Below the pieces are notes generated by a model that saw only the letters and a list, made by a program, of their open reading frames with translations, did not search any database and was not told the origin of the DNA. A stretch of DNA of 23,100 nucleotides, taken from positions 1-23,100 of the forward strand of contig CACJBM010000032.1 in the NCBI GenBank assembly GCA_902591645.1. Direction: 5' to 3'. Below are positions 1 to 7,411 of this stretch, piece by piece. This DNA is from an uncultured Verrucomicrobiota bacterium (lineage in GTDB: Bacteria > Verrucomicrobiota > Verrucomicrobiae > Verrucomicrobiales > DEV007). The position numbers were made by a program, and so were the translations under genes. Position 1 is the first letter of the stretch. Every line of letters starts with the position of its first letter.

Positions 1-1
1 T

Positions 2-496
2 GTGAAATCAACCCAGTTAAGGAAAGACTTGGCGCATTTCGGGCAATTTGGAACTAGGGGACTAGGCTATAACGTTGAAGCATTGATTGAAGTTATAACA
101 GGAGTCTTAGGAACAAATAGTCTAGTGCCTGTCATTTTAGTGGGAGTTGGTAATTTGGGCGCAGCGCTTCTAAGGTATAGCGGTTTTGTTAAAGAGGGAT
201 TTGAAATTTCTGCTGCTTTTGAAGCTGATCCGAATCGTGCCAAGTTAGTGAAGGCGAATGTGCCAGTAATGGATGCTTCCGTAATGGCTCAATACGTTAA
301 TGAGAATAATGTTAAGATTGCTATCTTGGCAGTTCCTCCAGAAACAGCCCAAGAAGTGGCAAATAATCTCGTCCAGGTAGGAGTCCAAGCATTCCTTAAT
401 TTTTCTCCGACCGTATTGAAGACTCCCGATAATGTTATTGTCAATTCTGTTGATTTGGCTTTAGAGCTTGAGCATTTGAGCTACTTCGTGAAATAG
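2..496 (+). CDS. rex: Redox-sensing transcriptional repressor Rex, 5' truncated by the window edge
   Basis: Rex is a homodimeric winged-helix repressor that senses the NADH/NAD+ ratio and controls fermentation and respiration genes. The visible 164 residues begin inside the DNA-binding domain: TQLRKDLAHFGQFGTRGLGY matches the recognition-helix and wing signature of the family (QIRKDL..FG.FG.RG.GY). A Rossmann NAD(H)-binding domain follows, with the glycine-rich loop VGVGNLGAAL, then AVPPETAQEVA and the C-terminal swapped helix ending ELEHLSYF. Full Rex proteins are about 210 residues, so roughly 45 N-terminal residues lie upstream of base 1. The GTG at base 2 is an internal Val codon and not a start. 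The stop is followed by 115 bases before the next gene, so co-transcription with it is uncertain. Family assignment is firm; target genes are not visible here. Confidence 0.95.
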   Translation: MKSTQLRKDLAHFGQFGTRGLGYNVEALIEVITGVLGTNSLVPVILVGVGNLGAALLRYSGFVKEGFEISAAFEADPNRAKLVKANVPVMDASVMAQYVNENNVKIAILAVPPETAQEVANNLVQVGVQAFLNFSPTVLKTPDNVIVNSVDLALELEHLSYFVK

Positions 497-611
497 CCAG
501 TGCGATTCGGACTTTACTTCGTTGATATGTTTCATGAAAGGTGGCAATGTGGAGCAATAAGAGAATGATGATTTCTGCTCATATGGAGAGTATTTATCTA
601 GTGCGGTTCTG

Positions 612-2123
612 ATGATAATTAGGCAACAAATAAGATTTGCAGTCTTTGGGTCTGTTGTTTTGCATTTGCTTTTTGCTTTTGGAATTACAACGATGCTTGC
701 CTATAAGCGTTCTCTACCGCCGGACAATGATGATTTTAAAAATGCGTTGGATTTAGGTTCTGGTTATAGTTTATCTTCTTTTTCTGATTTCACATATGCG
801 TCCCGTGAGGTTGGTGAGCCAGTCCATGGTGGAGTGTCTATCGGTGGATCAGTTTGGTGGAAATGGAATGCATTAGAAGAGTGTGAGGTTGAATTAAATG
901 TGAATTCGATTGATTTTGAAGATGTGGTGGGAGTTTACAGGGGATCTATGATGGAAACTTTGGTCAAAGTTGCATCTCGTCAAGAGGCGGAGAGTAAATC
1001 GTTGGTGTTCTTTGCCGAGCCAGAAACTTTATATCATTTTGCAGTGGCCTCTACTCAGCCAGGTGTAGAGGGTTCGGTAGAATTGAAAATGGATATCAGA
1101 GGCGAGGAGGAAGAAGAATTAATAGTTTTGTTGCCGGAAATGTTTATCCGTGATGATCCAGATGACCTTAAAAAGGAAAAAGATTATATAAGGACTGAAT
1201 CCAATAGCCCTTCGACGGTTGCCCCCTCTAATACGGATTTAGAATCTGATCGCAATACTTTGGCTGCAAGTGATACACAACCTTCTGATGAGGGCGAAGA
1301 TAATGTTCCAAATATTGATGGGAGAGACCTTCCATTTGGGGACCTTGCCCAAAAGGATTATGTGGATGGAGAAGAAGAGGATGCTGACTTTCTGCCGATC
1401 CTCCCTCAATGGGCACCAGAGAAACAAATTAGTGTAAATTCTAACTCTGAGGAAAAGAATGATGAGAGTAGAAATGAAAAATCTGAGGCTGAAGAAGAAC
1501 AGAGCGAACTGACCGAATTGTTTTCTGAAACTTTGATTAAGGAACCAGAAATCGAAGAAAAAGATCTCATTGAGGCGGAGTTAAACAAAAAAAACAGCAG
1601 TAATAAATCTGATTTAAATGTGCTTCAAAAAAATAAAGAATCTGAATTTATCGCGGAAGACAGCCAAGAATCTTTAGTGACTGAGGAATTAGATTCCTCG
1701 AACCAATTAAATGAAAAGGTCCCTGTTCATGAGGAACAGAAAAAAGCATTTCAGGTCCATTCACCTAAAAAAAAGAGCATTGGAAAATTAAGTAATCTTG
1801 GTCAGGCAGCTTTGGATGTGGAAGAAACGGTATTGGGACATTACAAGAAGAAGGTCGATTTGGCGGTCCAGAAGAGTTGGCATCGTGCACGAACTGCCCA
1901 TGCTGATTTTGTAAAATTTGGTTCTTTAAAGGTTAGATTTTGGGTTAATGAGAAGGGCGATATAGTTGATATTAGACTTCTTCGCAACGATGCTGATCCA
2001 GTTATGGTTGATTTCTCGATTAGCGGTATACTCCGGGCAGATATTCCTCCTGTGCCAAAAGATCTCATTGAATTGACTCAGGACGGTAGGATGGAATTTG
2101 AGTATGAGATTATTATATACTAA
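612..2123 (+). CDS. TonB/TolA-like energy transducer with a fused extracytoplasmic beta-sandwich domain
   Basis: A 503-residue protein in four parts. Residues 6-31 form one N-terminal membrane segment. Residues about 37-163 resemble a secreted beta-sandwich domain common in Verrucomicrobia and related to pre-peptidase C-terminal domains: PDNDDFKNA, GEPVHGG, SVWWKWNA, a VGVYRGS block, and a terminal YHFAVAS...GSVEL block. Residues about 165-400 are a long, very acidic Glu/Lys/Ser-rich linker that looks disordered and would span the periplasm; it replaces the Pro-Lys linker of classical TonB. Residues about 405-503 look like a TonB/TolA C-terminal domain (YKKKVDLAVQKSW, then a beta region with VNEKGDIVDIRLLRN). 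The next two genes encode ExbB- and ExbD-like proteins, which supports a proton-motive-force transducer to the outer membrane. Which of the TonB or TolA role applies cannot be decided. The ATG at 612 is preceded by no clear ribosome-binding site. Confidence 0.75.
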   Translation: MIIRQQIRFAVFGSVVLHLLFAFGITTMLAYKRSLPPDNDDFKNALDLGSGYSLSSFSDFTYASREVGEPVHGGVSIGGSVWWKWNALEECEVELNVNSIDFEDVVGVYRGSMMETLVKVASRQEAESKSLVFFAEPETLYHFAVASTQPGVEGSVELKMDIRGEEEEELIVLLPEMFIRDDPDDLKKEKDYIRTESNSPSTVAPSNTDLESDRNTLAASDTQPSDEGEDNVPNIDGRDLPFGDLAQKDYVDGEEEDADFLPILPQWAPEKQISVNSNSEEKNDESRNEKSEAEEEQSELTELFSETLIKEPEIEEKDLIEAELNKKNSSNKSDLNVLQKNKESEFIAEDSQESLVTEELDSSNQLNEKVPVHEEQKKAFQVHSPKKKSIGKLSNLGQAALDVEETVLGHYKKKVDLAVQKSWHRARTAHADFVKFGSLKVRFWVNEKGDIVDIRLLRNDADPVMVDFSISGILRADIPPVPKDLIELTQDGRMEFEYEIIIY

Positions 2124-2131
2124 CTGAATAC

Positions 2132-2848
2132 ATGTATTACGTCGGCTTTATATCTGAATTACCTAATTCATTGAATTCTGTATACAAGTTTCTCATGGAT
2201 GGAGGCGTCTTTATGTTTTGCCTTCTGTTACTGTCTTTTCTATCAGTGACTGTCATACTAATGAAGTTGATTTCCTTGAGGGAGCAGCGAGTAGTGCCCA
2301 AAAAAGTTCAGGAAGCAATGAACGGAGCTCAGGAGTACATTGAGACAGATAATGTTATAAATCTGGTCAATTGCTTAAAATCGAACCGGTCAGCTCTTTC
2401 TCGCATTGGCTTAGGCGTCATCGAAGGCGCTCCTTCGAGCCGTATAGAATCATCTTCAACTGCCGAAGCGAGGGCACGAGAGGAGATTGTGGTTTTGGAA
2501 AGAGGAATTGCTCTTCTAGAAGTCGTGATAACGATTGCTCCTTTACTCGGTCTATTGGGAACCGTTTCGGGTCTCGTGGGGGTTTTTAGTAATATTGATG
2601 CTGAGGGATCTGGAAGCTCTCGTGTACAAGTTTCTAGTGGTATTGCAGAAGCTTTAAATACCACAATAGCGGGCCTGGCTGTTGCTGTTCCTACAGTGAT
2701 CGCGCACAGTTATTTTACAAAGAAATTAGAAAGAATGGGTGTTCGTATGGAAGTTCTCACCGACAATCTAATTTCAGCTTTCTATAAAAATCCCTCCGAA
2801 ATACTTTATTCTAAACTCAAGGGGTTAGTAGGGGACAAGAAAAAATAA
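2132..2848 (+). CDS. exbB: MotA/TolQ/ExbB-family proton channel protein
   Basis: This is an inner-membrane subunit of a proton-driven motor that, with an ExbD partner, energises a TonB or TolA transducer. The 238 residues show three membrane segments at about 24-47, 127-152 and 171-194. The conserved ExbB/TolQ core is present: ITIAPLLGLLGTVSGL (Thr144) in the second segment and EALNTTIAGLAVAVPTVIA (Thr177/178, Pro187) in the third. The length fits ExbB/TolQ rather than flagellar MotA, and no flagellar gene is nearby. The gene starts 8 bases after the transducer stop and lies 20 bases before exbD, consistent with one operon. The start is ATG without a convincing Shine-Dalgarno sequence; a later ATG before MDGGVFMF would also keep the first membrane segment. 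ExbB and TolQ cannot be separated from this sequence alone. Confidence 0.9.
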   Translation: MYYVGFISELPNSLNSVYKFLMDGGVFMFCLLLLSFLSVTVILMKLISLREQRVVPKKVQEAMNGAQEYIETDNVINLVNCLKSNRSALSRIGLGVIEGAPSSRIESSSTAEARAREEIVVLERGIALLEVVITIAPLLGLLGTVSGLVGVFSNIDAEGSGSSRVQVSSGIAEALNTTIAGLAVAVPTVIAHSYFTKKLERMGVRMEVLTDNLISAFYKNPSEILYSKLKGLVGDKKK

Positions 2849-2868
2849 AGAGTAAATAATTAGAGCTA

Positions 2869-3306
2869 ATGAATTTTGTTAGTAAGCGTTCCACCAGGCC
2901 TCTGGTCCCAATAGTTTCTCTAATTGATATTTTAGCGATTCTATTAATTTATTTCATACTCACTTCTGCTCCCAAAGAAGATAAGGCTTTTGCCAGTATT
3001 ACTCTTCCTAAAGCGAGTTCTTTGGCTAAAAAGGTTGAAGCTGAATCAAGGATTGAACTTGCTCTTACTGCGGATTCTAAATTGATTCTTGGTTCGGAGG
3101 ACGTTCCTCAAAATCAATTGGCAACGAGGCTCAAGCGTCTAAAGCAAGAACGGCCTGACCTTGGTCTAGAGCTCAGAGCTGATGAGAGGGCTCCACTTAA
3201 AAGCCTTGTTGCCGCATGGGATGCTTTGACTCGGGCCGGATATCCGGTTAAGGATGTCCCAGCGCGCATTCTAATTGATAAACAGAATAATTCTACACAA
3301 CCGTGA
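2869..3306 (+). CDS. exbD: ExbD/TolR-family biopolymer transport protein
   Basis: This is the partner of the preceding ExbB-like channel. Its single transmembrane helix carries the proton-translocating aspartate and its periplasmic domain contacts the transducer or peptidoglycan. The 145 residues have one membrane segment at about 12-33, with the invariant Asp at residue 20 in VSLIDILAILLIYFI, the standard ExbD/TolR signature. A periplasmic domain of about 110 residues follows, including the typical LGLELRADERAPLKSLVAAWDALTRAGY region. Length is normal for the family. The stop codon overlaps the GTG start of the deformylase gene, so the two are probably translationally coupled. Confidence 0.92.
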   Translation: MNFVSKRSTRPLVPIVSLIDILAILLIYFILTSAPKEDKAFASITLPKASSLAKKVEAESRIELALTADSKLILGSEDVPQNQLATRLKRLKQERPDLGLELRADERAPLKSLVAAWDALTRAGYPVKDVPARILIDKQNNSTQP

Positions 3307-3860
3307 TTCGTGAAATTGTTATATTTGGTGATCCTGTATTACGTAAAAAGTGTGATTTAGTTAAGAATTTCTCTGAGGATATTAGCTCTTTGGTGGATGA
3401 TATGCTTGAAACAATGGTGTCTGCTGAGGGGATTGGCTTGGCAGCTCCGCAGATTGGTATTCCGATTCAATTGGCAGTCGTGGACGTTTCGCATGATCCA
3501 GAATGTATTAGCTATTTGAGAGTAGATGGTAAGGACGTTGATCTTCTTGATATGATGCCTCTGATCTTTGTCAATCCGGAGCTCGAATTTGATGGTGAAC
3601 AAGATGTGATGAGTGAAGGGTGCCTTAGTTTTCCAGAAATACGCGGAGAAGTTACTAGGCCCTATGAGGTGAAAGCTAAAGTTCAACTAATGAATGGGAA
3701 TAAAATTACAATTGAGACGGACGGTTTGCTTTCACGAGCTATTCAGCATGAAACTGATCATTTAAATGGTGTTTTATTCATTGATCGAATGTCAGCTGCG
3801 ACCAAAATTTCTCTGCGAGGGAAGGTTAAAAAAATGCAGCGTGAGTATGGGATGCGATGA
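3303..3860 (+). CDS. def: Peptide deformylase
   Basis: Peptide deformylase removes the N-formyl group from nascent proteins in the cytoplasm using a bound metal, usually Fe2+. All three family motifs are intact in the 185 residues: motif 1 GIGLAAPQ (43-50), motif 2 EGCLS (105-109) with metal-ligand Cys107, and motif 3 HETDH (149-153) with the two His ligands and the catalytic Glu150. Length fits the family. The start is GTG, and the sequence GTGA shares bases with the exbD stop. The coupling is unusual because def often sits with fmt; no fmt follows here. The 64 bases downstream before the next gene show no clear terminator. Confidence 0.96.
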   Translation: MIREIVIFGDPVLRKKCDLVKNFSEDISSLVDDMLETMVSAEGIGLAAPQIGIPIQLAVVDVSHDPECISYLRVDGKDVDLLDMMPLIFVNPELEFDGEQDVMSEGCLSFPEIRGEVTRPYEVKAKVQLMNGNKITIETDGLLSRAIQHETDHLNGVLFIDRMSAATKISLRGKVKKMQREYGMR

Positions 3861-3924
3861 AAGATATTTTTTATGAGATTTTGATTGTTGAGTAATTTGC
3901 AGGTGAATATTCATTAAATCCCTA

Positions 3925-5181
3925 ATGGTTAAATTGATGGGCCCCTTGATTATAAAATTCTTGAGCCGGACATGGCTTTGCATCCCAGTATTTTGCGCGG
4001 GATTCTTTTTCATGGCACCGCAAGATGTCAAAGGGAAAGGAATTTTATCGAAACTTAAAAAAAGTTTTAAAGCTAGGATCAAAAAAGAAAGACAACCTTC
4101 CAAGCCAACAAGTCCTTCCAAGCCAACAAGCATTTTATTTTTGGGAGATTCAATGAGCATGGGTGCTTTTGGTAATTCTTTTGATATGAAGCTGAGGGAG
4201 GCCGGATTTGAGGTGTATACATATGTTGCTGGTGGTGCAACTCCTTACTATTGGCTGAGTCGTTATGACCCGATAGCCTCTGACATCGGATTTTGGGAAA
4301 AAACTCCGAAAGTGGATAGGCGCCTGAAAGTTATAAAAGCAGTACCAAAGGTAGAGTCTTTAGTTGAAAATTGGAATCCCGATATCGTTGTTATTCAAAC
4401 TGGAACTAATTTATATTCGAGTTTGCGTTCAAAGCGTCGAGAAAGATCTGATAATATTGCAGTAGTCGAAGGGTTGTGCAGAGACATGGCAAAGGCAGCG
4501 GTGAGAGGAGGTAGACGCTGTTATTGGATTGCCCCACCTTCTTCTCATCCTGAACGATTTTCTTATGAGCTTCAGGATGAAATGAGTAGCATAATGAATG
4601 ATGCGGTTAGCCCCTTTGGACGAGTGTTCGATAGTCGAGAAGTAACTAAATTTGTTGATCCTTATCCGGAAACGGATGGCATTCATTATGGCCCGACAGA
4701 AGCGAAAGAATGGGCCCAACATGTGGTGTCTGATTTTTTAATTTACGCGGGTAATGATGCTGTTGGTCGCCGGGCTTTAGATCCTGATGAGCCTTTTGGT
4801 GCCAAGAATGTTGAGGTCAAGAAGGCAATACCTGTGGACTCATCGACAATTGTTTGGGGTGAAATTGATGTCAATCTTCGCCTAAAAATTAAAACTGAAA
4901 TTCCTAGGGTCAAAGCGGTCACTTACAGGAGTTGTCTGATTTTATATGAGTATGAGGTGCAAGAAGTGATGGAGGGCTACTATCCTTATGAAACTTTGCG
5001 AGTTGCTCATTACGGAGTATTTAATCGTAAGTACACAGCCAAATCGCGTTATCGATTGGGGTTTGAAAAAGCGTGGAAGATGGTGCCGCTGCAAAATTAT
5101 CCAACAATGAGGAGGTTACAGATGTTTGATGATTTGGATACGGATTTTGACAAACCAATTTATGTTATTAAGCAGGAATAA
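3925..5181 (+). CDS. Secreted or membrane-anchored SGNH/GDSL-type hydrolase
   Basis: A 418-residue protein with an N-terminal hydrophobic segment (about 8-31), a basic Lys-rich linker (about 37-66), and an SGNH-fold domain at about 68-272. The motifs visible are block I FLGDSMSMG with candidate nucleophile Ser76, a possible block II Gly in VAGGATPYYW (about 103), block III QTGTN with Asn162, and block V DGIHYG with Asp251 and His254. The family removes acetyl or other acyl groups from glycans or lipids outside the cytoplasm. The DxxH and hydrophobic-anchor layout recalls proteins of the DUF459/AlgX-like type, but the substrate is not shown. The C-terminal 140 residues are unrecognised and predicted mostly beta. 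The linker contains an in-frame duplication giving PSKPTSPSKPTS. Confidence 0.78.
   Translation: MVKLMGPLIIKFLSRTWLCIPVFCAGFFFMAPQDVKGKGILSKLKKSFKARIKKERQPSKPTSPSKPTSILFLGDSMSMGAFGNSFDMKLREAGFEVYTYVAGGATPYYWLSRYDPIASDIGFWEKTPKVDRRLKVIKAVPKVESLVENWNPDIVVIQTGTNLYSSLRSKRRERSDNIAVVEGLCRDMAKAAVRGGRRCYWIAPPSSHPERFSYELQDEMSSIMNDAVSPFGRVFDSREVTKFVDPYPETDGIHYGPTEAKEWAQHVVSDFLIYAGNDAVGRRALDPDEPFGAKNVEVKKAIPVDSSTIVWGEIDVNLRLKIKTEIPRVKAVTYRSCLILYEYEVQEVMEGYYPYETLRVAHYGVFNRKYTAKSRYRLGFEKAWKMVPLQNYPTMRRLQMFDDLDTDFDKPIYVIKQE
4096..4130 (+). repeat. Short tandem duplication inside the SGNH hydrolase linker
   Basis: Two identical 17-base copies of CCTTCCAAGCCAACAAG occupy 4096-4112 and 4114-4130, separated by one T, so the period is 18 bases. 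The duplication is in frame and adds six residues (SKPTSP) to the Pro/Ser linker between the membrane anchor and the catalytic domain. The exact identity of the copies suggests a recent duplication. Seen directly in the sequence. Confidence 0.9.
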
Positions 5182-5270
5182 ATAGCTGCGCATGAATCAA
5201 ATAGTTAGCGGTATTGACAAATTGAAGGGACTAATGCAATCTCCGCATTCCTACTAAACTTATTATTGTC

Positions 5271-5459
5271 GTGTTATACCTATTTTTCCAGATGGGGCTT
5301 ATTCTTGCTCTTGCTGCGATGCTTTTCTTTGGGCTTGGTTATTGGTATGCCTATGGAACTTTGGGTCGTAAACGTAATAGTTCAGTAGCTTCCAAGGAGA
5401 GGAAATTTCATCAGAGTAGTCAGGAAGGTGATACTAAAGATGAGAATGAAGAATCTTAA
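5271..5459 (+). CDS. Small single-pass membrane protein, unknown function
   Basis: A 62-residue open frame starting at GTG 5271, or 55 residues from ATG 5292. The N-terminal half is a strong transmembrane helix (FFQMGLILALAAMLFFGLGYWYAYG), followed by a basic stretch (RKRNSS...SKERK) and an acidic, disordered tail ending DENEES. The positive-inside rule would place the C-terminus in the cytoplasm. The layout resembles many small bacterial membrane proteins and I cannot name a family. It lies 89 bases after the SGNH hydrolase gene on the same strand and converges with the aroE-like gene 23 bases further on. Coding status rests on the sharp membrane/charged organisation and the lack of any competing gene. 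Confidence 0.55.
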   Translation: MLYLFFQMGLILALAAMLFFGLGYWYAYGTLGRKRNSSVASKERKFHQSSQEGDTKDENEES

Positions 5460-5482
5460 ATAATAGGATTGGTATTAAATTT

Positions 5483-6361
5483 TCAGGATGATCCAAATAC
5501 ATCCTCAAGCCCTTTTCGCATGATTGCTGAGTCAGGGCTTTGCCCTGTCCAGTATTCAATCCCAATTACTCCCTGAGCCACTAACATTTCGAGGCCATCG
5601 ATAACCTTACAGCCTCTTTCGGTGGCATCCTTTACAAATAGTGTTTTTGGTGGATTTGGAATTACGTCTGCTACTACCATTTCTTCGGTTAAGCTTTCTG
5701 GATCGATGTTCAGACGAGCTTCAATATCAGGGAAAAGACCAATAGAAGTTGCATTGATAACGACTTCAGTGCCCTGTGGGATTTGATAACAGTTTTCCCA
5801 GTGTACAAATTCTGCATGGAATGTGCTATTTATTGAATCTTTAACTTTCGTGTTTAGTAATTGTACGAGCTGTTCACCCCGATTAACTGATCTGTTGATT
5901 ATTGTTATTTTAGAGCACCCAGCAATAGCCATTTCTACGCTAATTGCTCTTGCTGCTCCACCCGCTCCAAAAATAACACATGATTTTTCATTCGGATTGG
6001 TGATTTGTTTTAGCGATGACACGAATCCTTTTCCGTCCGTATTTTCACCTATCAATTTCCCGTTTCTATTGACTACACAATTTACTGCGCCCATTAATTC
6101 TGCAGATTCCCCAAGACCATCAAGATATTGGATCACCTCAACTTTATGAGGGATTGTGCAATTGAACCCCTTGAATCCAAAGGCCCTTGCACCGTTAACC
6201 GCTCTCTTGAGATTTTCTGGACTTACTTCAAGAGTTAAGTACCGCCAATCGAGATTTAATGCATCGAAAGCGGGTTCGATCATTGCCTGCGTCGGATTTT
6301 CTGCCACAGGGAAGCCAAAGCAACCCACGAGTTCTTGTTTAAAATTAAGTTCTTTCGCCAT
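5483..6361 (-). CDS. aroE: Shikimate dehydrogenase-like protein with an atypical substrate motif
   Basis: Shikimate dehydrogenase reduces 3-dehydroshikimate to shikimate with NADPH in aromatic amino acid synthesis. The 292 residues show the N-terminal substrate domain with NCTIPHK (catalytic Lys73), GAVN (Asn94) and ENTDGKGF (catalytic Asp109), then the Rossmann domain with FGAGGAAR (131-138), the NADP-favouring NRSVNR motif, and the C-terminal MLVAQGVIGIEYWTG region. The usual N-terminal SxSP substrate-binding motif is replaced by AENPTQAMIEPAF (20-32), lacking both serines that normally bind the shikimate carboxylate. It is therefore either a lineage variant of AroE or a paralogue with another substrate. 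It is read divergently from the ABC-transporter genes. ATG 6361 fits the family N-terminus. Confidence 0.8.
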   Translation of the reverse strand: MAKELNFKQELVGCFGFPVAENPTQAMIEPAFDALNLDWRYLTLEVSPENLKRAVNGARAFGFKGFNCTIPHKVEVIQYLDGLGESAELMGAVNCVVNRNGKLIGENTDGKGFVSSLKQITNPNEKSCVIFGAGGAARAISVEMAIAGCSKITIINRSVNRGEQLVQLLNTKVKDSINSTFHAEFVHWENCYQIPQGTEVVINATSIGLFPDIEARLNIDPESLTEEMVVADVIPNPPKTLFVKDATERGCKVIDGLEMLVAQGVIGIEYWTGQSPDSAIMRKGLEDVFGSS

Positions 6362-6424
6362 TTACATAAACTTTGTGCTCACGAAGGCTTGATTTCAAGC
6401 CGTCAAATGGCTTGGATTAATGAA

Positions 6425-7405
6425 ATGACACGATATTTATCATCTTTTCTGCTTTTTTGTTTCATTGCATTGGTTGGTTGCAATAAAACTGATCCTAGAT
6501 CGGGTAATAAACAATTGCGAATAGCTGTTATCCCTAAGGGCACTACCCATGAATTTTGGAAATCAGGAGAAGCGGGAGCTAAAAGGGCAGGAGAGGAATT
6601 GGGTGTTGAAATAATATGGAAGGGACCTCAACAGGAAAGTGACAGGGCCGGCCAATTAAAAGTAGTTGAAAATTTTATTACTCAGCGAGTTGACGGGATT
6701 GCTCTTGCGCCACTTGATGACAAGGCCCTCGTTCGCCCAGTGAAGGAAGCGCATGAATCTGGAATCAAGGTTGCTGTATGGGATTCGGGTCTTGATGAAT
6801 CTGCGGCAGAAGCGGTGGTAAGCAATGTAATGACTAATAATTTTGGGGCCGGGAAGGAATGTGGAAAGCGCCTCGCTTCACTAATGAATAATACTGGAAA
6901 GGTTATTATGCTTAGGCATGCCGTGAATCATGCAAGTACTACTAATAGGGAAGAAGGTTTTCTTGCAGGGATAAAAGAATCGGCACCAGACATTGAATTG
7001 GTCTCAATTGATCAGCGTGGTGGGGTTTCAATTGATGAAGCCTTAAAGGCTTCAGAAAATTTATTAAACCAGTTTGGTGACAGCGTTCAGGGTATTTTCA
7101 CACCAAACGAATCGACTACTCAGGGGATGCTGCGTGCGCTTGATGAGGCTGGTCTAGCGGGAAAGATTTCTTTTGTTGGATTTGACACTAATGATTCTTT
7201 GCTAAGTGCTCTAAGAAAAAATAAAATATCAGCCCTTGCGGTGCAGGACCCTTTCAGGATGGGATATACTGCAGTTAAAAATATTGTAGCGTCCATTAAA
7301 GGGGAATATTTTGAGGCTGATGTCGATACTGGGGCTGTGCTTCTGGACTTGGAAAATATTGATTCTCAGGAGGTAAAGGAGCTCCTGAATCCATCTCAGA
7401 AGTAA
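6425..7405 (+). CDS. Sugar ABC transporter substrate-binding lipoprotein, RbsB-like
   Basis: A periplasmic binding protein of the ribose/galactose type (Peripla_BP_4 fold) that delivers a small sugar to the membrane permease encoded next. From ATG 6425 the protein has 326 residues and a clear lipoprotein signal, MTRYLSSFLLFCFIALVGC, with lipidation Cys19. Two lobes follow: RIAVIPKGTTHEFWKSGEAGAKRAGEELG and a VDGIALAPLDDKALVRPVKEA region in the first, then GFDTNDSLLSALRKNKISALAVQDPFRMGY in the second, all typical of the family. An in-frame ATG at 6407 would add six residues; the longer open frame back to 6335 overlaps the divergent aroE gene and is unlikely. The gene is 6 bases from the permease gene. 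The ligand cannot be deduced. Confidence 0.88.
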   Translation: MTRYLSSFLLFCFIALVGCNKTDPRSGNKQLRIAVIPKGTTHEFWKSGEAGAKRAGEELGVEIIWKGPQQESDRAGQLKVVENFITQRVDGIALAPLDDKALVRPVKEAHESGIKVAVWDSGLDESAAEAVVSNVMTNNFGAGKECGKRLASLMNNTGKVIMLRHAVNHASTTNREEGFLAGIKESAPDIELVSIDQRGGVSIDEALKASENLLNQFGDSVQGIFTPNESTTQGMLRALDEAGLAGKISFVGFDTNDSLLSALRKNKISALAVQDPFRMGYTAVKNIVASIKGEYFEADVDTGAVLLDLENIDSQEVKELLNPSQK

Positions 7406-7411
7406 GAAAAA

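Noticed and set aside
2..4. GTG at base 2 as the start of Rex
   Set aside because: The residues that follow are the middle of the winged-helix domain, so the codon is an internal Val and the gene begins outside the window.
2329..2664. 111-residue minus-strand frame across exbB
   Set aside because: Antisense shadow of a strongly conserved ExbB-family gene.
2132..2848. Reading the ExbB-like protein as flagellar MotA
   Set aside because: Length, motifs and the following ExbD-like gene fit the ExbB/TolQ branch; no flagellar gene is present.
5214..5219. TTGACA as a -35 promoter box for the small membrane protein
   Set aside because: No acceptable -10 hexamer lies at 16-18 bases spacing.
6335..6424. 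Long N-terminal extension of the ABC binding lipoprotein
   Set aside because: It overlaps the aroE start on the other strand and has no signal-peptide features; ATG 6425 gives a clean lipoprotein signal.
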